From positions 1-18,422 of the forward strand of contig JANWKW010000067.1 in NCBI GenBank assembly GCA_025451135.1: 18,422 nucleotides of DNA, read 5' to 3'. The DNA is from Vulcanimicrobiia bacterium. GTDB taxonomy: Bacteria; Vulcanimicrobiota; Vulcanimicrobiia; Vulcanimicrobiales; Vulcanimicrobiaceae. The notes under the pieces were generated by a model. That model was given only the letters and a program-made list of their open reading frames with translations. It had not been told where the DNA came from and ran no database searches. The position numbers were made by a program, and so were the translations under genes. Below are positions 1-6,372 of this stretch, piece after piece; the stretch's first letter is position 1, and each line of letters starts with the position of its first letter.

Positions 1-1621
1 AGAACGCTCCGGTATCGGCCTGATGGACCGCGCCGGACCGGTCGAAGAACCGGTCGCCGGCCAGGAAGAGGCCCCAGCTCTTCATCCCCGGCGTGGAGCC
101 GTTGAAGTTGAAGAAACTGTTGAAGCCGTGGATGTCCGAGTTGGTCGTGAAGCCATCGAGCGGGCCGTAGTTCGGCGTCAAGTCGTTGTACTCGATCAGG
201 CCCTCCCAGTTCGGCTTGTGGACGTCCACGAAGCCGTTGGTCGAATGGGCGATGCCCTGGGGCTGATAGCTGCCGGTCTCGATCGAGTGATCGAGCGACC
301 ACACGAAGCCGGTGTGCAGGTTGCGTCCGGCGATGCCCGCTTCCGTGGTGGCGTCGGTGCCGGCCAGCGAATGGTGCGCGAAGACGCCGTCCGACCAGTA
401 CATGAAGGTACGATTCGGCACCAGATGTTTGTAGCCATAGGCGATGTCGTCGAACGCGTTGCCGGTGGTCTGATCGTAGCCGCGGAAGTGCAGCACCCCG
501 AACGACTGCTTTCCGAACGACCCTTCGATCTTCTCGCCGGTATCGAACGGGCCGACCCCGGGCGAGTAGAAGACGGTGTTGGCGGCGGTCAGGAAGCCGC
601 CGACCGGTGAGACGTTGGCGCCGGTGATGAAGTTCGCGCCCTGAGCGAAGAACGGGCGATACTCCTGGAGCGCGCGCCGGAACTCTTGCGGCGCGATCGT
701 CTGCTGGTCGATCTCGACGTTGGAAAAATCGGGCGCCAGCGTGCCGACGAAGTTGATCGTCGAGGTGATCGGATAGGACAGGTCGAGGCCGGCGACGCGC
801 GCGTTCTGCGGCAAGAACTGCCCGTCGCTCTGGGCGAACAGCGTCCGGTCGCGGCCCACGCTGCTCAGGCCGTAGACGTCCAGACGCGGCTTCGGACGCG
901 AAGCGGCCGTCCCGCCCGAGAGCTTGAGCCCGGTCAGCGCCGGATAGAAGCGCGGGTCGATGAAGCTCGGCCACTGGCCGACCGGCCCGTCGGGCATCAG
1001 CCCGTCGAACGCCCACGAATAGTGCTCGTTGATCGACGCGATCGAGCGCAAGAAGTTGAAACGCCAGTTCTGCACGCTGCCCGGCGAGAGCCGCATCACG
1101 TCGAGCGGGATGATCATCACGGCCGAGTAGCGGCCCGGGCCGATCTTGCCGGCCGCCCGCCATTGGGGCCGGTAGCGGGCATTCTCGTTGGCCTGCTGGT
1201 AGCGCACGCCGGCCGGGGTGGTCTCGAAGAAATAGACCTGCGAGGACGCGCCGCTGGTGTCGATCCCGATCCCGACGAAGTCGTCCAGGCCGAAGCCGAC
1301 GTCGTTGGTGGTCTGGGAGGCCAGGATCGGGTGGTCGGGCTGCTCGGCTTCAAAGCCTACGTACAGGTTCGTGTCGTCATATAACAGGTAGACGGTCGTC
1401 GGGTCGGTCGCCTTGCCGCGGGTGGTCAGGTTCGCCCAGCCGCCCGCGTCGGGCAGCTTGCCTGCTTGCCAGGCCGGATCGCTCAGGCTCGGATCGAGGG
1501 CGAGCGGGTGGAGTGCCCGTACCGCCGGATAGGACTGGCCGAACGACGTCGCCGCCCGGCCGGGCAGAACGAAACTCCCGGCGGCGAGCAGCGTAAGCAA
1601 GGCGAAGAGGGGTAGGCGCAT
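1..1621 (-). CDS. CBM9-like / DUF5916 outer-membrane protein, 3' end outside window
   Basis: An open frame runs from the ATG at 1621-1619 to the left edge without a stop, giving about 540 residues with the C-terminus missing. It begins with a signal peptide: MRLPLF, a Leu/Ala-rich core, then a likely cut after GRA near residue 24. A CBM9-like sandwich follows, with the family hallmark DPSLSDPAWQ near residues 42-51 and then YLLYDDTNLYVGFEA. Around residues 285-330 comes the DUF5916 signature: APDFSNVEIDQQ, then EYRPFFAQGANFI. The rest is aromatic-rich with alternating residues, as expected of a beta-barrel. Members of this family are thought to sit in the outer membrane; their substrate is not established and I do not assign one. 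The gene diverges from a winged-helix/TPR regulator 79 bp away, which might control it. Confidence 0.88.
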   Translation of the reverse strand, partial: MRLPLFALLTLLAAGSFVLPGRAATSFGQSYPAVRALHPLALDPSLSDPAWQAGKLPDAGGWANLTTRGKATDPTTVYLLYDDTNLYVGFEAEQPDHPILASQTTNDVGFGLDDFVGIGIDTSGASSQVYFFETTPAGVRYQQANENARYRPQWRAAGKIGPGRYSAVMIIPLDVMRLSPGSVQNWRFNFLRSIASINEHYSWAFDGLMPDGPVGQWPSFIDPRFYPALTGLKLSGGTAASRPKPRLDVYGLSSVGRDRTLFAQSDGQFLPQNARVAGLDLSYPITSTINFVGTLAPDFSNVEIDQQTIAPQEFRRALQEYRPFFAQGANFITGANVSPVGGFLTAANTVFYSPGVGPFDTGEKIEGSFGKQSFGVLHFRGYDQTTGNAFDDIAYGYKHLVPNRTFMYWSDGVFAHHSLAGTDATTEAGIAGRNLHTGFVWSLDHSIETGSYQPQGIAHSTNGFVDVHKPNWEGLIEYNDLTPNYGPLDGFTTNSDIHGFNSFFNFNGSTPGMKSWGLFLAGDRFFDRSGAVHQADTGAF

Positions 1622-1700
1622 GGCGGCTTCGAGCGTCGCGCAAGGCACTCGGACCCGTCTTGAGAAAAGCATCAAACTATTCTCGCGTGGAGCAACGGTC

Positions 1701-3158
1701 ATGAGTCTATACCAGTTCGGTCCCTTCGAACTCGACGCCGAGCAACTGCTGCTCTCGGTCGCCGGCGTTCCGGTCGCCCTCGGGCCGAAGGTCGTCGAAA
1801 CGCTCCTGGCTCTGCTCGAACATCCCGGTGAAGTCCTCTCCAAGTCCGCCCTGCTCGATCGCGTCTGGCCCGACGGCTTCGTCGAAGAGGCCAACCTCGC
1901 GCAGAACATCTACGTCCTGCGCAAGACGCTGCGCGCGCATTGGGACGCCGACGCCATCGCGACGGTCTCGCGCCGCGGCTATCGCTTCGTCGGCGAAGTC
2001 CGGCTGGTCGAGCGCGCCCCGTCGGCGCCGATCGCCGCGGCCGCCGTCCAGGCGGCCGGCGTTCCGCGCCGCAGCGCGCTTCGCCGATGGGGCGGCGCGG
2101 CGGCCGCGCTCGCGGCGACGATCGTGCTCGCGTTCTTCGCGATCTCCTCGAACACCAGCGCGCATCTGGCCGGCGGCTCGGCGCTCTCGCCCAAGGGCGC
2201 GCGTCTGTACGCCATCGGTCGCTACTATTGGAACCAGCGCACCGAGGCGGGCGTCACCAAGAGCCTCGCGTATTTCACGCAGGTCGTCGACACCGATCCG
2301 CGCGATGCACGCGGCTACGCAGCGCTGGCCGACGCCAACGCGATCATGGCCGACTACGGCTACGGTTCCCTCAAGTCGCCGGTCTACATGGAACGCGCGC
2401 ACGCCTACGCACAGAAGGCGCTCGCGCTGGATGCCGACTCGGCCGAGGCCTACGCGGTGCTCGGGATGATCGATTCCGAGATGATGAGCGAAAAGGTGCT
2501 GGGCCGGAAGGCCGCGGCCGCGCGCACGGCTCGCGGGATCGCCGAGCTGCGCCGCTCGATCGCGCTCGACGCGTCGTACGGTCCGGCCCACGAGTGGTAC
2601 GGCATCGCGCTGCTCGAAGGCGGACGCGCCCACGACGCGCTGCGCGAACTGCAGGCGGCCGCGAACCTCGACCCGCTCTCGATCTCGACGACCGCATGGC
2701 TGAGCAGCGCGGCCTATCTCGACCGTCAGTACGACGAGGCGATCGCCTACGCGCACCAGGCGATCGATCTCGCGCCATCGCGTCCTGACGTATGGCAGAA
2801 CCTCGGCCTCTCGTACGAAGCCCGCGGCGACCGGGCGCTCGCGATCGCCACGTACAAGATCTACGCGACCAAGTGCGCGAGCTGCGCGACGCAAGCGTCG
2901 GCCCTGCTCGCGCACGCCTATGCGGTCCAGCACGAGATGCCGCTCGCGCGCGCGGCGCTCGCCAAGGCGCAGGCCGATCCGAACGCGCCGCCTTCCGACA
3001 TCGCGACCGCGCTGGCCGCGTTCGGCGAGCGCACCTCGGCGTTCGTGTGGCTGCGCCGCATGCACGGGTACCCGCACGCGCTGATCGCGCTCGATCCGCG
3101 CCTCGACGTGCTCCGCCAAGACGCGCGCTTCCGCGACTTCGTCCAAAGCCCGGCCTAA
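1701..3158 (+). CDS. CadC-like winged-helix regulator with TPR sensor domain
   Basis: A 485-aa protein. Residues 1-100 form an OmpR/CadC-type winged helix: it opens YQFGPFELD, has LLDRVWPDGFVEEANLAQNI in the middle and ends in the wing SRRGYRFVGEV. After an Ala/Pro linker comes one hydrophobic segment at about 131-149, then TPR-like helical repeats to the end (YAALADANA, AYAVLGMID, VWQNLGLSYEARGD). This is the layout of membrane-anchored one-component regulators that bind DNA in the cytoplasm and sense with the distal domain. There is no receiver domain or phosphorylation site. I chose the ATG at 1701 over one at 1620 because GGAG lies 8 nt upstream and family members begin right at this motif. 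The longer start would also run into the start of the divergent gene. The target and signal are unknown; the divergent DUF5916 gene is an obvious candidate. Confidence 0.88.
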   Translation: MSLYQFGPFELDAEQLLLSVAGVPVALGPKVVETLLALLEHPGEVLSKSALLDRVWPDGFVEEANLAQNIYVLRKTLRAHWDADAIATVSRRGYRFVGEVRLVERAPSAPIAAAAVQAAGVPRRSALRRWGGAAAALAATIVLAFFAISSNTSAHLAGGSALSPKGARLYAIGRYYWNQRTEAGVTKSLAYFTQVVDTDPRDARGYAALADANAIMADYGYGSLKSPVYMERAHAYAQKALALDADSAEAYAVLGMIDSEMMSEKVLGRKAAAARTARGIAELRRSIALDASYGPAHEWYGIALLEGGRAHDALRELQAAANLDPLSISTTAWLSSAAYLDRQYDEAIAYAHQAIDLAPSRPDVWQNLGLSYEARGDRALAIATYKIYATKCASCATQASALLAHAYAVQHEMPLARAALAKAQADPNAPPSDIATALAAFGERTSAFVWLRRMHGYPHALIALDPRLDVLRQDARFRDFVQSPA

Positions 3159-3171
3159 GAGCACCACCGCC

Positions 3172-3594
3172 GTGTCGCTGTTCGCCGAACTGACCGTACG
3201 GCCCGAGATCGCGCGCACCGGGGCCGCCCACGTCCGGGCGGTGATGGAGAGCGGCACCGTGCCGCGCCGCACCAAGGAGCTGTGCGCGCTGATGGTCTCG
3301 TGGCTGAACGCCTGCGAGCATTGCGTGAGCGCCCATAGCGACTACGCCGTCGAACTCGGCGTCCCGCAGGCGCAGCTCGACGCGCTCTTCGACTATGCGC
3401 GGTCCGACGCGTTCGCCGACGCGGAGCGGGCGGCGCTCTCGGCGGCGGTCGCGCTTACCCGCGAACCGCGCGCGCTGCCGCCGGCGGTGCGCGCCGCGCT
3501 CGAAGCGCACTACGACGAAGGCCAGCGCGTCGAGATCGTCTCGGCGATCGGCCTGTTCAACTACCTCAACCGCAGCTCGAACGCGCTGACGTAG
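3172..3594 (+). CDS. Carboxymuconolactone decarboxylase (AhpD-like) family protein
   Basis: A 140-aa protein of the CMD/AhpD all-helical fold. The redox-type motif is visible: Cys48 and Cys51 in NACEHCVSAH, with His55 after it, as in AhpD-like peroxidase partners. The flanking PRRTKELCALMVSWLNACEHC and the late SAIGLFNYLNR are typical of family members annotated as alkylhydroperoxidase-like. The likely role is thiol-based peroxide or disulfide chemistry in the cytoplasm; the true substrate cannot be read from sequence. It starts with GTG 13 bp after the TPR regulator stops, with only a weak ribosome site, so it is probably cotranscribed and perhaps translationally dependent on the upstream gene. 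Its stop lies 3 bp from the stop of the convergent M48-like gene. Confidence 0.87.
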   Translation: MSLFAELTVRPEIARTGAAHVRAVMESGTVPRRTKELCALMVSWLNACEHCVSAHSDYAVELGVPQAQLDALFDYARSDAFADAERAALSAAVALTREPRALPPAVRAALEAHYDEGQRVEIVSAIGLFNYLNRSSNALT

Positions 3595-3597
3595 CGG

Positions 3598-4995
3598 CTA
3601 GCGCGTGGCGATGCGAGCCAGGACGCGTTCGACCGTGACCACGCGCGTGCCCGACAGGCGGTCGTGCAGCAGGATGCGCCGCCAGATGATGCTGAGCAGC
3701 ATCGTGATGGGCCACAGGATGCCGATAAGGATGCCGCGCCAGACGGCGCGCCAGGTGCCGACCTTGCGGAAGTCGACCGTCACCACGCGCAGGCCGGCGA
3801 TCATCATCCCGAACGTCTGCCCGGTGAACGCGACCAGCACGATCATGTAGACCGGGAAGAACAGCGGGAACCCGATCCGCCCGATCTTCCTCCCGAACGA
3901 TTGCACGGCATCGACCGTGTCTTGGTACGGGTAGGTCGTGACGTCATCCGGCGAAGCCGTCGGCGCCGGGGTCGGGGAGGGAGCCGGTCTCGCCGATCGC
4001 GACGCGGTCGATCTGACCGGGGTCTTCGTGCTATTGATGATGACGGGCGAAGCGCCGAACGACGTCATGATCGCGGCCACCACGATGGCGTCGATCGAAT
4101 ACGCCGCGAAGCGCCGCCACCATCCCGGGCAATCCTTGACGTCGACCTTGACGGTGCCGGGTTCGGGCAGCGCGGGCGGCTGTTCGGGCGGAGACGCGCG
4201 CAGGAACCATTCTTCGGCCACCGTGTAGGCGTGCGAGTCGACGAACCGCTGCAGCGACGCGATGCGTGCCGTCGCGTACGGTTCGGAGCCGAGCCAGGTG
4301 CCCCAGCGCAGCACCGAGTCGTTGGCGATCTCGCGCGCCTGCTCGGCGAACGCGGCGGTGTCGACCTTGCGTCCGAACTCGTGGAACTCGGCGACCGCGA
4401 TCGCGCGCAGCGCCGCGTCGAACGAGCCGCAGACCAGCAGGCCGACCTTATCGCAGGTGAACGTGCAGCGGCGCAGCCACGGCCCGAACAGGACGGCCAC
4501 CAGCGGGTTCTCGCGTCCGTTCACGCTGAGCAGCGAGAGGTAGCGCGTGTGACCGGCCGCGATGTGCCCGAGTTCCCGTCCGATCATGAAGGCCAGCTCG
4601 TCGTCCTCGAACGCCTCGATCCAGTGCGACGAGACGATCAGCGCGTACGGCTCGCCGAAGCCGAGACCGGCGACCGGCACGTAGTTGTCCTCGCGCGCGA
4701 AGATCAGCGGCATCGGGATCTCGAGGGTGGCGCAGGCGTGCTTGACGATGCCGAAGACGCGCGGGTACTGGCGCTCGTGGATCATCACCGAGGAGCCGAT
4801 CAGGCGTCCGCGCGCGAGCGTGATGTAGAGCATCGCGCCGACCAGGAAGAGCGCGACCTGGGCGGGCCCGATCGATTCGTGCAGGACCGCCGCGATGGCG
4901 AGAGCCGCCGGGAACGCCAGCGGAACCGTCAGCCAGAAGGCTAGGCGTTCTTGAGGATCGCGAAGCGAGGACGGTCCATCGAAGAGCCGGTGCAC
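3598..4995 (-). CDS. M48-like metallopeptidase-fold protein fused to RDD membrane domain, degenerate zinc site
   Basis: A 465-aa integral membrane protein. Two hydrophobic segments (about 20-38 and 46-62) precede an M48 (Ste24/HtpX-like) domain. The expected HExxH reads R140-E-L-G-H144 in FMIGRELGHIAAGH. The usual downstream ExxAD glutamate position is Thr178 in CTFTCDK. Two of the three zinc ligands therefore appear replaced, so proteolysis is doubtful. From about residue 288 an RDD domain follows (WWRRFAAYSIDAIVVAAIM), then a Pro/Ser/Thr-rich insert near 330-350 and further membrane segments ending at HDRLSGTRVV. The GTG at 4995 overlaps the 3' end of the upstream GGDEF gene by 55 nt. No better start exists before Met55, which would cut into the membrane part. 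Family calls are firm; function is unknown. Confidence 0.82.
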   Translation of the reverse strand: MHRLFDGPSSLRDPQERLAFWLTVPLAFPAALAIAAVLHESIGPAQVALFLVGAMLYITLARGRLIGSSVMIHERQYPRVFGIVKHACATLEIPMPLIFAREDNYVPVAGLGFGEPYALIVSSHWIEAFEDDELAFMIGRELGHIAAGHTRYLSLLSVNGRENPLVAVLFGPWLRRCTFTCDKVGLLVCGSFDAALRAIAVAEFHEFGRKVDTAAFAEQAREIANDSVLRWGTWLGSEPYATARIASLQRFVDSHAYTVAEEWFLRASPPEQPPALPEPGTVKVDVKDCPGWWRRFAAYSIDAIVVAAIMTSFGASPVIINSTKTPVRSTASRSARPAPSPTPAPTASPDDVTTYPYQDTVDAVQSFGRKIGRIGFPLFFPVYMIVLVAFTGQTFGMMIAGLRVVTVDFRKVGTWRAVWRGILIGILWPITMLLSIIWRRILLHDRLSGTRVVTVERVLARIATR

Positions 4996-6224
4996 TCCGC
5001 ATTCTCGCTCGCCGGCGCTCCGCTTTCCTCTACCGGCGGCGCGAGTTTGATGCCGCGGCCGCCGTTGCGCTTGACGACGTACATCTCGTGATCGGCGGCG
5101 CGGATCAGTTCGGAGGCGGTCCGGCCGGCCGGCGGATGGACCGCGATGCCGATCGAGGCGTTGATGCGGAACGAGCCGCCCGCGATGGTGAAGCGCTCGT
5201 CGAACGAGCCGAGGATCTTGCGGGCGGCTTCGACGGCGGCCTCGTCGCTCTGCAGGTCCTCGAGCACGATCACGAACTCGTCGCCGCTCGGGCGGGCGAC
5301 CGTATCCGACGAGCGCACCTGGCGCTCGAGCCGGCGGCCGACCTGTTCGAGCAACTCGTCGCCGGCCGGATGGCCGTAGCGATCGTTGACGTGCTTGAAA
5401 TCGTCGAGGTCGAGGAACAGCACGGCGCAGCGCGTGTGGGTGCGCTCGGCCCGGCTCAATGCGGCGCGCAGGCGTTCCTCGAGGAGCGCGCGATTGGGGA
5501 GCTTGGTGAGCGAGTCGTAGTGGGCCAGGTGCTGGAGTTCGGCCTCGCGCTGCTTCTGGGCGGTGATGTCGAGCAGGCTGCCGACCTGGGCGACCGCGGT
5601 GCCGTCGCGGTCGTAGATGGTGCGCACGCGTTCGCGGACCACGCGCTGGGCGCCGTCGGCCCGCACGATGCGGTGCTCGCAGTGGTAGCCTTCGCCGTTG
5701 ATCTCGCCGAGCGAGATCGCCCGGGAGACCAGCTCCCGGTCCTCAGGATGGTCGAAGGAGCGTACGTCGATGAGCCCGACGCCCGGGTCGAGGCCGAGCA
5801 ACCGGGAGAGACCCTCCGAGACCATCAGCCGGCCGGTAGGGAGATCCCGATGCCACGAACCGGTGCCGCTCTGCCCCTCGGCCTCGGCATAGGCTTCCAG
5901 GCGGGTGCGGGCTTCGTCGTCGGCTGCGCGTGCGGCAGCGCAGCCGGCGACGCCCGCGATCGCGCCGTCCGGCGCGACCATCGGATCGAGGCGGACCGCA
6001 TAGGTCCGGCCGTCGATGATCGTTTCAAAGCTGACCGGTTCGCCTTCGAGGGCCCAGCGATGGGCGACGACGACGATGCCGAACGGGTCGTGAGCGGTCC
6101 AAAGCCCACCCACTTCGAGGGGTTGCTGTGCTCCATCCACCTGCAGCAGATCCCGTAGCCGAGCCGTTAGCGACGTGATCCGCAAGCTGCGATCGGTTAC
6201 CCAGACGAGTTCCCGGTCTTTCAT
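4941..6224 (-). CDS. PAS-GGDEF protein, probable diguanylate cyclase with SGDEF active site
   Basis: A 427-aa soluble signalling protein with no membrane segment. An N-terminal PAS-like region (about 1-100) is followed by a PAS_3-type domain (about 118-225: GSWHRDLPTG, FDHPEDREL, HRIVRADGAQRVV, LLDITAQKQREAEL) and a GGDEF domain (about 230-395). The nucleotide/metal loop LDLDDFKHVNDRYGH is intact. The signature loop reads SGDEF at 313-317, where the family usually has GG(D/E)EF. An RSSD inhibitory site sits exactly five residues before it, as in product-inhibited cyclases. The expected reaction is 2 GTP to cyclic di-GMP, tuned by the PAS domains. I chose the ATG at 6224 because GGAGG lies about 12 nt upstream; a GTG at 6260 would place that site inside the gene. 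It is cotranscribed with the overlapping M48-like/RDD gene. Confidence 0.86.
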   Translation of the reverse strand: MKDRELVWVTDRSLRITSLTARLRDLLQVDGAQQPLEVGGLWTAHDPFGIVVVAHRWALEGEPVSFETIIDGRTYAVRLDPMVAPDGAIAGVAGCAAARAADDEARTRLEAYAEAEGQSGTGSWHRDLPTGRLMVSEGLSRLLGLDPGVGLIDVRSFDHPEDRELVSRAISLGEINGEGYHCEHRIVRADGAQRVVRERVRTIYDRDGTAVAQVGSLLDITAQKQREAELQHLAHYDSLTKLPNRALLEERLRAALSRAERTHTRCAVLFLDLDDFKHVNDRYGHPAGDELLEQVGRRLERQVRSSDTVARPSGDEFVIVLEDLQSDEAAVEAARKILGSFDERFTIAGGSFRINASIGIAVHPPAGRTASELIRAADHEMYVVKRNGGRGIKLAPPVEESGAPASENAECTGSSMDRPRFAILKNA

Positions 6225-6372
6225 GGACAAGAGATTCCTCCGAAGTGAGTGGGCCTGCACCTATGATGGCCCTCCGGCCCCCCTCGAGGCATCCGTGGAA
6301 ACCCCTAATTCCGTCCGGGCGCGGGGTGAGGGTCCGGGAGCGCCCGCAGCAGAAAAAGAAGGATCGATGAAT

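Noticed and set aside
1660..1680. TTGAGA followed by an AT-rich stretch as a promoter for the TPR regulator
   Set aside because: No -10-like hexamer at 16-18 bp spacing; the nearest AT-rich hexamer is only about 9 bp away.
1707..3275. Long minus-strand frame (522 codons) opposite the TPR regulator
   Set aside because: Low-complexity Arg/Gly-rich translation with no recognisable domain; the + strand carries clear winged-helix and TPR motifs. It is a product of G/C codon bias.
6290..6320. GGAAAC and CGTC as an ECF-sigma promoter before the LAL gene
   Set aside because: Spacing between the two elements is about 9 bp, far short of the usual 15-17.
6175..6372. Upstream extension of the LAL regulator to 6175
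   Set aside because: It would overlap the divergent GGDEF gene and adds no domain; a good ribosome site supports the start at 6373.
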